Positions 7,137 through 13,705 of a DNA stretch of 13,705 nt are shown piece after piece. Every line of letters begins with the position of its first letter. The first letter of the stretch is position 1. Under the pieces are notes generated by a model that made no database searches, was not told the DNA's origin, and saw nothing but the letters and a program-made list of their open reading frames with translations. Position numbers and translations under genes: made by a program. The stretch is from JABDBK01 sp964453575. Lineage in GTDB: Bacteria; Pseudomonadota; Gammaproteobacteria; DSM-16500. The DNA is taken from the NCBI GenBank assembly GCA_964453575.1, contig CAYVRW010000063.1, positions 1-13,705 on the forward strand, read 5' to 3'.

Positions 7137-8858
7137 GTGATACAAAAAAAAATAATACGCAGGCAAGCTATTGTTCCCATGCTTACCGATCTTCATCCTG
7201 TTTTACAAAAAATTTATGCCAATCGCGGCCTTGAAGTGTCAGCTGAGCTTGAGTATGGTTTTGATCAGCTTTTACCTTACCAAAGTTTGAAGGACATAGA
7301 TAAAGCGATACAACTTTTGACAGAAGCATTGGTTCAGCAAAAACACATTTTAATAATTGGTGATTTTGATGCCGATGGTGCAACAAGTACTGCGGTTGCC
7401 ATTCGCGCATTACGTAGTTTTGGTGCTCAAAAAATCAATTATTTGGTACCTAATCGCTTTGCTTTTGGTTATGGCTTAACGCCAGAATTAGTTGATGTGG
7501 CAAAGAAAGAGTTTAATCCAGAACTTATTGTGACTGTAGATAATGGTATCGCAAATCATGCAGGGGTCGCATCTGCGAAAGCTTTAGGAATAGATGTGAT
7601 TATTACCGACCATCATCTTGCTGCAGAAACCTTGCCCGAAGCAGATGCGATTGTAAATCCAAATCAGCCCGATGATAATTTTCCCAGTAAACACATGGCG
7701 GGAGTAGGCGTTATTTTTTATGTGATGTTAGGTTTACGTCGCTATTTGAGCGAGCAAGGTTGGTTTGCAAAGCAAGCTATTCCAGAACCTAATATGTCAC
7801 GTTTATTAGATATCGTGGCGCTTGGCACGGTCGCAGATGTGGTGTCACTTGATCATCATAATCGTATTTTAGTATCGCAAGGTTTAAGACGTATACGTGC
7901 AGGTCATTGTGCGGCAGGAATCACAGCCTTATTAGAAGCGGGCGGTAAAAATCAGGGAAACATCGTGGCAGCCGATTTAGGGTTTATTGTTGCACCACGA
8001 CTGAATGCTGCAGGCAGACTGGATGATATGTCGTTAGGTATTGAATGTTTATTAACAGACGATAGGGAACATGCCAAAAAAACCGCGCAAATCTTAGATC
8101 AATTGAATGATGAACGACGTGTCATTGAACAAGATATGCAAGAACAAGCATTACAATTTTTAAAAAAATATAAACCAGATGAAGAGCAATTGCCAACAGG
8201 ACTTTGTCTTTACGATCAAGATTGGCACCAGGGTGTGATTGGCATTTTGGCTTCACGTATTAAAGATCGCTTGCAACGTCCCGTGATTGCCTTTGCGCTT
8301 GCGAATGATGGTGAATTAAAAGGTTCAGCGCGGTCTATTCCAGGGGTGCATATCCGTGATGCGCTTGCAAATCTTGCAGTTGAATTTCCTGAATTAATCA
8401 TAAAATTTGGCGGTCATGCGATGGCTGCTGGTTTAACAGTGCCGCTTAAAGCATTTAAAGCGTTTTCTAAAGCATTTGATAAAGTGATTAGCAGTCAAGT
8501 TAAAGAAAGTGATTTACAACATGCTTATTTGACGGACGGTGAATTAAATGCAGCAGATTTAACACTTGATCTTGCTCATTTGATACGTGAGGCAGGCCCG
8601 TGGGGTCAGTCGTTTCCTGAACCACTGTTTGATGGTGTTTTTGACTGTGTTGATCAACGTTTGGTAGGCAGCAAACATTTGAAAATGGTGGTTGCCAAAG
8701 ATGGTCTTATGTTAGATGCCATTGCTTTCAATGTTGATATTAATGAATGGCCTAATTATCGTTGTCATCAGGTTGTTATGGTTTATCGATTGGATGTGAA
8801 TGAATATAGAGGAAAGCGTAAAGTGCAATTGATCGTGGAGTATGTCGTGCCAGCCTAG
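7137..8858 (+). CDS. recJ: Single-stranded-DNA-specific exonuclease RecJ
   Basis: RecJ is the 5'-3' ssDNA exonuclease of recombination, mismatch and base-excision repair. DHH-family motifs are complete: DFDADG at about 76-81, VDNG at about 134-137 and TDHH at about 157-160 bind the catalytic divalent metals. The C-terminal DHHA1 domain carries KFGGHAMAAGL at about 423-433, followed by the OB-fold region ending in YRLDVNEYRGKRKVQL. At 573 aa it is full length and collinear with E. coli RecJ. I start at the GTG at 7137, which has GGA seven bases upstream and aligns with the E. coli N-terminus. The TTG at 7125 has no ribosome-binding site. A structured repeat element begins 33 nt after the stop and would be present in any read-through transcript. 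Confidence 0.97.
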   Translation: MIQKKIIRRQAIVPMLTDLHPVLQKIYANRGLEVSAELEYGFDQLLPYQSLKDIDKAIQLLTEALVQQKHILIIGDFDADGATSTAVAIRALRSFGAQKINYLVPNRFAFGYGLTPELVDVAKKEFNPELIVTVDNGIANHAGVASAKALGIDVIITDHHLAAETLPEADAIVNPNQPDDNFPSKHMAGVGVIFYVMLGLRRYLSEQGWFAKQAIPEPNMSRLLDIVALGTVADVVSLDHHNRILVSQGLRRIRAGHCAAGITALLEAGGKNQGNIVAADLGFIVAPRLNAAGRLDDMSLGIECLLTDDREHAKKTAQILDQLNDERRVIEQDMQEQALQFLKKYKPDEEQLPTGLCLYDQDWHQGVIGILASRIKDRLQRPVIAFALANDGELKGSARSIPGVHIRDALANLAVEFPELIIKFGGHAMAAGLTVPLKAFKAFSKAFDKVISSQVKESDLQHAYLTDGELNAADLTLDLAHLIREAGPWGQSFPEPLFDGVFDCVDQRLVGSKHLKMVVAKDGLMLDAIAFNVDINEWPNYRCHQVVMVYRLDVNEYRGKRKVQLIVEYVVPA

Positions 8859-8883
8859 AGACTGAAATTTGCTGGCATGATAA

Positions 8884-8892
8884 TAATTAAGG
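8884..8892. repeat. Left flanking direct repeat of copy 2
   Basis: TAATTAAGG here recurs at 9039-9047 on the other side of the structured repeat. It is a candidate target-site duplication of 8-9 bp. Its last G overlaps the first base of the inverted repeat. Confidence 0.5.
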
Positions 8893-9038
8893 TAATCGTT
8901 CACGCCCTTAAAGATTGAGGTGATACCATAGCTTAGGCGCGACTGGATGACAGGATGTCATCCCTAAGGCCAGGGATGGCCTGTTTGGAGCGCAGAAGCT
9001 ATGGTATCACCTCAATCTTTAAGGGCGTGAACGATTAC
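8892..9038. repeat. Structured dispersed repeat, copy 2 (43-bp arms)
   Basis: Perfect 43-bp arms (8892-8934 and 8996-9038) enclose a 61-nt centre. The 54-nt core 8939-8992 matches core 3429-3482 of copy 1 at 44 positions. Hairpin 1 (8945-8963) has stem GGATGAC/GTCATCC and loop AGGAT. Hairpin 2 (8967-8982) has stem AGGCCA/TGGCCT and loop GGGA. GTTTGGAGCG follows. All ten differences from copy 1 are in stems and keep pairing. The arms share no obvious sequence with those of copy 1. The element sits between convergent recJ and the kinase-like gene, with a 9-bp direct repeat on each side. Confidence 0.85.
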
Positions 9039-9047
9039 TAATTAAGG
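9039..9047. repeat. Right flanking direct repeat of copy 2, at the stop codon of the kinase-like gene
   Basis: This TAATTAAGG contains the minus-strand TAA stop (9042-9044) of the neighbouring gene. Copy 1 has the same relation to ffh. Confidence 0.5.
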
Positions 9048-11393
9048 AACACTCGCTTTTGCGGCTGTTTGATTATACGCAATTTTTAAGTTGCTTTTTT
9101 CAGCTATTTCTTTTGCAACATTACCTTTGCCCCACCAGTTATCATCCCTACTTTTGATGAAGTTGTGCATGCTTTTTATGTGATAATAACGGTTATTATC
9201 TTTTTCCGGCTCCAAATTTGTTTCCAGTTCCAATAATACAGCAAGACATAATTCTTTTATGATCCGGGTATTCAATGAGGTGGATTCCCATTCTCCTTTC
9301 TGAAAAATTTCGGAAAGAGGTAGATTACAGATTTCTTCGCCTCTTGGTGGTTTCATAAACGGTATATAACCCTTTATTATGGGTTGGGATTTAGAATATG
9401 CCCTGAAAGCTCTGTTGACAATGGGGAAGGTGTTTTCTGGAGTCGCCCAGTCCTTCAGGTACGTGGTTAAGTAGGGAACAACAGTCGTTGTGCTATGGAC
9501 AATAAGCTCTTCTTGATGAAACGATTTTTCATCATTTTTTGCATTATCATTAACAGGCGTGAGAGTTTCGGTGTTTGTTTTAGGTTTATCGATATCAGAT
9601 GTAGTGACGATGGCATCATTCATATTGAAAGTAGTAAGTGTAGCATTAATTTTTTCACTAAATTCTTTTATAAATTTGAATAATTCATCCATGTAATGCA
9701 TATGCGGGTGTAAAAAAAGTTCTATTTCTTTTCTTTCGATCGATTTGGTTTTATATTTTTTTAACCAGCCATCAATTTTTATTCTTTCATCGTTATGTTT
9801 TTTCATAATAGCTTTCATATTTTCGATAAACGTGTGATTGTCATGAATGGTGGTGCCCGTTTTTTGATATTTATTGACAAGTTGTGAAGTTTTTTCAAAA
9901 AGTTGAGTAGCTTGTTCTTTAATTTTTAAAAAAAGTGCGAAATGAAAGGTAAAATTATCTTCATCTGTCATTACATTATTACGAGAAACTTTTGATTCAA
10001 TCATGTTATCAGATTTGATAAACGTTGTTGTAATCATCTTTTCAAGCTCTTCCAAAGTTTTTTTATAATTTTCTTGCGAAGATGGGTCTGTCATGCAGCT
10101 GTCAATGCGTTGTTTCACATCAGCTGGAAAATAGATACAACTCTCCATTTGTTGGATGTTACAATCAAGCAGTTTCAGATGATCAGAAAATTCTTGTTCA
10201 AAGCATTCTCGCCAAAGTGCGTGAAGTTCTTTCTCAATGTAGTTTAGGTCGTATTGGACAAACTTATCATCCTTCGCATAATTGTTTATGTTTTGTTGGA
10301 TAAACCATTTTTTAATTTCCACAATTTTTTCGGTATTATTATTTAATTCTATTAAAAATTCTTTAAACTTTATATCAACAGGTTTTTTTTCCGGTTTGTC
10401 TCCTTTAACCACTTCAGGCTTATTTAATACGATATTTCTAAATTTTTTATGTTCTTGTTCTAGAAAAAGCATAACATGTTCAACAAATCCTCTTTCTTTC
10501 CCTGTCTCATTTAAAAATAATTTAGGTTCTTTTTCCAATAATGCGGTACGTTTATTTGAGGGAAGTTCCTGTAAGTTAAGTGTTTCATCTCCCAGACATC
10601 GCTTCATGCGATTAGTTAACATGGTTTTGTCGAAGGCAAGTAACTCTTTGAGTATTGCTGTGAAATATTGATCGTTAAATGTTGTGTCGTTTTTTAGTTC
10701 TAGAAAAGCCCGTGTTTTATACCTCTTTTGTAGATTCCCATTCAGTGGCATGAAATTTGTTGGCCAATGAACACGTCCATCTATCTCTGGAAATTTGCCT
10801 TTGCATAAATCTTCCGCTTTTACGCTTGGTGCCGTAAATAATATTCCATCTAAATAACGCGATCCTTTAATGTTGCTTGTTATTTCATCCCAATAAAGTT
10901 GATCCCAGTCAATTAAACCATTAATACTAATATTACATGGATGCAAGTCATCATTTTTATGTATGTAAGCAGAAATAAGTAATTCAGCAATATTGACTTT
11001 GATAAGGGTATCTTTGTCAGGATTTCCCATTTTTTCTTTATTTGGATCTTCATTTTTTGCAGGCGTGAATAGCGCATTGGTGAGCATGGGAACAAAATTG
11101 GGTACTTCAATGGAAACCGTACCTATTATTTTCCCTGCACTATTGTAGACTAATCTGTCTTCAGATGCTCTTTCTCCTAATGCCGCGCGTACCAAAACAC
11201 TGAATGCGACAACATATTTGGCTAATAAAGGTGGATAATTATCATCACAAAGTTTTTTATATCCATGTTTCGTTGTGCCATCTTTATCCATAAATGCTAC
11301 TGGCACAACACTATGACTAGAACTAGGAGTGGGTTTTGCGTCCAACTTTATTAATTTACTATCTTCAAGTGACAACTCGGGTCTGGTTCGCAT
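9042..11393 (-). CDS. Large hypothetical protein with kinase/phosphotransferase-like catalytic loop; candidate effector
   Basis: I do not recognise this 783-residue protein by name. Residues about 129-164 contain a helix, IAELLISAYIH, then NDDLHPCN, ISINGL and IDWD. This has the spacing of the catalytic loop and metal-binding motif of aminoglycoside-phosphotransferase-like kinases (HGDLHPGN...IDWD), giving D149 as candidate base with N154 and D162 as metal ligands. The first His of the family motif is replaced. An upstream segment, RLVYNSAGKIIGTVSIEVP, could hold the nucleotide-binding strands. From about 310 to 620 the protein is charged, helical and Lys/Glu/Asn-rich, probably with coiled coils. 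No signal peptide or membrane helix is seen. The start at 11393 has AGGGAAG six bases upstream; an ATG six codons earlier (11411) lacks one and overlaps a TATAAT. A Dot/Icm-type effector role is inference from composition and the suspected lineage. Confidence 0.7.
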   Translation of the reverse strand: MRTRPELSLEDSKLIKLDAKPTPSSSHSVVPVAFMDKDGTTKHGYKKLCDDNYPPLLAKYVVAFSVLVRAALGERASEDRLVYNSAGKIIGTVSIEVPNFVPMLTNALFTPAKNEDPNKEKMGNPDKDTLIKVNIAELLISAYIHKNDDLHPCNISINGLIDWDQLYWDEITSNIKGSRYLDGILFTAPSVKAEDLCKGKFPEIDGRVHWPTNFMPLNGNLQKRYKTRAFLELKNDTTFNDQYFTAILKELLAFDKTMLTNRMKRCLGDETLNLQELPSNKRTALLEKEPKLFLNETGKERGFVEHVMLFLEQEHKKFRNIVLNKPEVVKGDKPEKKPVDIKFKEFLIELNNNTEKIVEIKKWFIQQNINNYAKDDKFVQYDLNYIEKELHALWRECFEQEFSDHLKLLDCNIQQMESCIYFPADVKQRIDSCMTDPSSQENYKKTLEELEKMITTTFIKSDNMIESKVSRNNVMTDEDNFTFHFALFLKIKEQATQLFEKTSQLVNKYQKTGTTIHDNHTFIENMKAIMKKHNDERIKIDGWLKKYKTKSIERKEIELFLHPHMHYMDELFKFIKEFSEKINATLTTFNMNDAIVTTSDIDKPKTNTETLTPVNDNAKNDEKSFHQEELIVHSTTTVVPYLTTYLKDWATPENTFPIVNRAFRAYSKSQPIIKGYIPFMKPPRGEEICNLPLSEIFQKGEWESTSLNTRIIKELCLAVLLELETNLEPEKDNNRYYHIKSMHNFIKSRDDNWWGKGNVAKEIAEKSNLKIAYNQTAAKASVP

Positions 11394-11409
11394 AGTAGTC
11401 TTCCCTGTC

Positions 11410-11415
11410 ATTATA
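11410..11415 (-). promoter_or_regulatory. Possible -10 box of the kinase-like gene
   Basis: A perfect TATAAT on the minus strand overlaps the upstream ATG. It would place the transcript start a few bases ahead of the AGGGAAG ribosome-binding site, which favours the internal start at 11393. The region is very AT-rich and no good -35 box is visible. Confidence 0.3.
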
Positions 11416-11575
11416 TTTAATATTTATGCTAGTAGTACAACATACTTTTTTATTGAAATCTATGTTATATACGGAAGAAGTAGGTGTTGCTAATCTTTTG
11501 AATTGATTAAAAAATTATAACTGTATGATATTGGAGTGTAATATATATACAGCATTGATTTAAACGAGGTTTTAT

Positions 11576-13435
11576 ATGTTTAACGCTCGCGTTAACCCAG
11601 AGACTCTAGTGGTTAATGCAAAAAAAATCGTGATCATAGGCGATGGTCCTATCGCACTCGCGCAAGCCATCGCGCTGAAAAATAAAGGGCTTGATGTGTG
11701 TATTGTCGGCCCTCGATTGGGTTACTACACACGTTCGGGAGATCTAAGAGAGACTGTTGTTACAGAAGAAATTAATCGCTTAATTGCTCCGCACGAAATT
11801 AAAGATACACCCAGTTTACATATAAAGGATACGGAAAGACAGTTATATGACATTGTTTTGCAAATGGGCATTCCTACATTAAAACAAAAATTTGTGGGAT
11901 ACGTTAATCGTAAAACCATAGAAATAAAAGATGAGCATAATAAAATAACCCAATTAGAAGCTGATTTAATCTATGATTGCACGGGCACAACACGTGCTTG
12001 CTTGAATAAAATAAATGACATTTATAAAAATACCTTTTCATTCAATATTGTTCCTGATAATCCTCATAAATCTTATGCTGTGGTAAGAGCTATCTTGCGG
12101 ACAAAGCAACACGAAATATTTAATCGAAATTTTGATCCTTACTTCAAAATCGACCCCGTGTCGTACGTGTTGGGAATGGAAGAATTACGTGAGATGGGAT
12201 GGCAAAGTTTTTCTATGCCTATTTGTTACGCCAATGCTTTTCCAAAAAAAATCTTGGATTCAGTCGATACTAACAATGTGCCTAAGTACATAGAAGATAA
12301 AGATTTTCAGAAAGTAAATATTTTTTTGCAAATTCCAGATGGTATGGAGGATCCAAGGGAAATTGAAAAGTTTGCAAAAATTATTATGAAAACTTTGAGA
12401 AATAATCCGCAAAATTTATCGTTGCCTAATTTTAAAATACATCATGAATCTACAAAAATAGGCAAACCCATGATAAGCGCATATGAAGTAGAACCACGTG
12501 TAACAACCCCCGGCTTTTATCGAGGTGATGAAAAAATACCTCCTATTTTACATGCAGGTGATGCTACCGCAAATGTACCAACTTATATGGCTGTGGGAGT
12601 TATTATGGGTGCAGAAAGATGCACAGAGTTAAATAAAACTTTGGTTATTCAGGAAGGCGTTCTTCAAGCAATAAAAACCAAAGAATATGATCGCACTTCC
12701 ACCGCTTTACTTGATAAGCAGGTTGCTGAAATTGCACAAGCATTTAATGATTATAAAAAAATCATGGAAACGGGAAGTGAGTTAGCTGGGGAGCATTATA
12801 GGACGATTTTTAAAGCATATCTTGAGCCATTAGAGGCGCGTTTTGATATTCCGCATGAATTACTCAATAATCCTTTATATATTAAAAAAATTATCGAAGG
12901 ATTAAAAATATTAGACCCAAAATTTCTTTTTGATCGTATACAAAAATTGGTAGAAATGGGTGATTCTTATTATCGATTGAAAACAGATGCAAAAGCTATC
13001 ATGATGTATAAATTGGCTCTGAGTGTTTTTGAAATGAACCCCGCACTTTATGCTTCTGATATCATTGCATTGTATTCAAGTTTGATCCTGGTACAAAAAG
13101 ATAATATTTCAGAGGTCATTAAACTTGCTGATGAAGTTTATAAAAAATATGTGCCATTGTTAGTCGAACAGAATAACAAATTAGAAAACATCTTGAAAAG
13201 AATTAATTTTCATAAAATGATGGCGTTACTTAAATATGCGGATGTTTTGATGAAACAAAATACTGAATCTTTAATTCCTGAGATTAAACGAGTGATTGAG
13301 AGCATAGAAAAAACCATTTCCACTTTTAAGCATCCTGAGATGCTTATTGCTCAATATGATTTAGTAAAGAAAAAATATCCGCATTATTTTACAGATGAGT
13401 TAGATCATCAAAAATCATTGAAGAGAAAACCATAA
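11576..13435 (+). CDS. FAD-dependent oxidoreductase/monooxygenase-like protein with helical C-terminus
   Basis: The N-terminal Rossmann fold is clear: IVIIGDGPIALAQAIAL (residues 18-34), a GxGxxA nucleotide-binding turn ending in strand VCIVGPR. The acidic residue usually found at the end of strand 2 is Gly here. YDCTG (133-137) fills the place of the second FAD motif. HAGDATANVPTYMAVGVIMG (about 327-346) resembles the GD motif of p-hydroxybenzoate-hydroxylase-fold monooxygenases. The segment HIKDTERQLYDIVLQMGI recalls the arrangement in that fold and in the MICAL monooxygenase domain. From about 380 the protein is helical, with a TPR-like stretch at about 453-490. Substrate unknown. No signal peptide. 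The ATG has GAGG six bases upstream (11566-11569). It is divergent from the kinase-like gene across a 182-bp AT-rich region. FAD binding is likely; enzymatic role is inferred. Confidence 0.75.
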   Translation: MFNARVNPETLVVNAKKIVIIGDGPIALAQAIALKNKGLDVCIVGPRLGYYTRSGDLRETVVTEEINRLIAPHEIKDTPSLHIKDTERQLYDIVLQMGIPTLKQKFVGYVNRKTIEIKDEHNKITQLEADLIYDCTGTTRACLNKINDIYKNTFSFNIVPDNPHKSYAVVRAILRTKQHEIFNRNFDPYFKIDPVSYVLGMEELREMGWQSFSMPICYANAFPKKILDSVDTNNVPKYIEDKDFQKVNIFLQIPDGMEDPREIEKFAKIIMKTLRNNPQNLSLPNFKIHHESTKIGKPMISAYEVEPRVTTPGFYRGDEKIPPILHAGDATANVPTYMAVGVIMGAERCTELNKTLVIQEGVLQAIKTKEYDRTSTALLDKQVAEIAQAFNDYKKIMETGSELAGEHYRTIFKAYLEPLEARFDIPHELLNNPLYIKKIIEGLKILDPKFLFDRIQKLVEMGDSYYRLKTDAKAIMMYKLALSVFEMNPALYASDIIALYSSLILVQKDNISEVIKLADEVYKKYVPLLVEQNNKLENILKRINFHKMMALLKYADVLMKQNTESLIPEIKRVIESIEKTISTFKHPEMLIAQYDLVKKKYPHYFTDELDHQKSLKRKP

Positions 13436-13450
13436 ATCCAAACTGCCGCT

Positions 13451-13527
13451 TGGCGCGCCCGGAGAGATTCGAACTCCCGACCACCTGGTTCGAAGCCAGG
13501 TACTCTATCCAGCTGAGCTATGGGCGC
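13451..13527 (-). tRNA. tRNA-Arg (anticodon UCG)
   Basis: A complete 77-nt cloverleaf with encoded CCA on the minus strand. The acceptor is GCGCCCA/CGGGCGC with discriminator G, the D-stem GCTC/GAGT and the anticodon stem CCTGG/CCAGG. The loop CTTCGAA has anticodon TCG at 13491-13493, reading CGA. The T-arm is GGGAG-TTCGAAT-CTCTC. Identity as arginine follows from the anticodon and from the close similarity of the acceptor and D-arm to enterobacterial tRNA-Arg. Positions 7 and 66 form an A-C mismatch at the base of the acceptor stem. The gene lies 15 nt from the end of the FAD-protein gene, tail to tail. Confidence 0.96.
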
Positions 13528-13594
13528 GTTGATGAGATGGAGGGTGATTTTACTGAATTGATGGATGATTCGCTAGTGTTGGATGAAGTATATT

Positions 13595-13623
13595 TTTAGA
13601 CCAAATAAACACCTAAATATAAT
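13595..13623 (+). promoter_or_regulatory. Promoter ahead of the window-edge gene
   Basis: TTTAGA (13595-13600) and a perfect TATAAT (13618-13623) are separated by 17 bp. Transcription would start near 13630, inside an inverted repeat that could be an operator. Confidence 0.45.
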
Positions 13624-13625
13624 GT

Positions 13626-13661
13626 TATGGTAAAATAAATGACCATAGTAACGAAGGTTAC
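13626..13661. promoter_or_regulatory. Two nested inverted repeats, possible operator
   Basis: TATGGT (13626-13631) and ACCATA (13642-13647) are 6-bp inverted arms 10 bp apart. They are followed directly by GTAAC (13648-13652) and GTTAC (13657-13661), 4 bp apart. They overlap the predicted transcription start and leader of the gene at the window edge, as autoregulatory operators often do. Confidence 0.35.
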
Positions 13662-13665
13662 CGAA

Positions 13666-13705
13666 ATGCAAACTCATGGTTTATATACAACGAGACAAGC
13701 CCTGG
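13666..13705 (+). CDS. Start of an unidentified gene, cut by the window end
   Basis: An open frame begins at the ATG at 13666, with AAGG eight bases upstream, and continues to the window edge (MQTHGLYTTRQAL, 13 residues). The frame is also open from an ATG at 13639, but that one has no ribosome-binding site and would start almost at the predicted transcript start. The YTTRQAL string could be the first helix of a small DNA-binding protein, which would suit the operator-like repeats upstream, but 13 residues cannot decide this. Confidence 0.35.
   Translation, partial: MQTHGLYTTRQAL

Noticed and set aside
8848..8877. 7-bp inverted repeat TGCCAGC/GCTGGCA overlapping the recJ stop, as a terminator
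   Set aside because: The loop is 16 nt, the left arm is in coding sequence and no T-tract follows.
11537..11552. LexA-box-like sequence (CTGTATATATAT on the minus strand) upstream of the FAD gene
   Set aside because: Only one half-site matches. The other half reads TACA instead of ACAG at the required spacing, and the region is AT-repeat rich.
13451..13527. Attachment-site duplication of the tRNA-Arg 3' end
   Set aside because: I found no second copy of the T-arm/acceptor sequence in the window and no integrase gene.
13534..13602. Short acidic reading frame on the plus strand just after the tRNA gene, ending in TAG at about 13599
   Set aside because: Only about 20 codons from its first ATG, no ribosome-binding site and no recognisable homology. 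It could be a gene remnant, but this cannot be supported.

Overview
The window looks like a chromosomal segment of an AT-rich gammaproteobacterium, most plausibly of the Legionellales (Coxiella/Legionella relatives). This is inferred from three things. The housekeeping block is ordered as in gammaproteobacteria (ffh, rpsP-rimM-trmD-rplS, with a CNNM/CorB gene divergent from ffh). The protein sequences resemble their gammaproteobacterial homologues. Two large, AT-rich accessory genes have the flavour of host-interaction genes. No database search was possible, so the taxon is an inference.

Left part (1-5000, all minus strand). ffh (SRP54) is followed by the rpsP-rimM-trmD-rplS operon, which has its own promoter, and then by a CinA-family gene whose C-terminal domain is decayed. 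Two structured intergenic elements lie here. Between ffh and rpsP is a 32-bp perfect inverted repeat around a 59-nt centre. Just after rplS is a 14-bp hairpin followed, after 3 nt, by an 11-nt mirror copy of its purine arm. That arrangement could fold as an intramolecular triple helix.

Middle part (5000-8900). A CNNM/CBS/CorC-HlyC membrane protein (+), a Mth938/DUF498-family protein (-), a small membrane protein (+) and recJ (+) follow. The small membrane gene and recJ are 21 nt apart and probably cotranscribed.

Right part (8900-13705). A second copy of the structured repeat (43-bp perfect arms) sits between recJ and a divergent pair of accessory genes. The first is a ~783-residue protein with an aminoglycoside-phosphotransferase-like catalytic loop (D149..N154..D162). 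The second is a 619-residue FAD-dependent oxidoreductase-like protein with a helical, TPR-like C-terminus. A tRNA-Arg(UCG) gene follows. The window ends in a promoter/operator-like region and the first codons of an unidentified gene. Positions 1-87 hold nothing I can identify.

The most striking signal is the pair of repeat elements at 3394-3516 and 8892-9038. Their outer arms are unrelated in sequence, yet each pair of arms is perfectly self-complementary. Their 54-nt cores have equal length and differ at 10 positions. All 10 fall in two small hairpins as five fully compensatory base-pair changes, while the loops (AGGAT and GGGA) and linkers are identical. Each element is flanked by a short direct repeat whose right copy contains the stop codon of a minus-strand gene. 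They look like a dispersed, structure-conserved mobile or RNA element that targets gene 3' ends.
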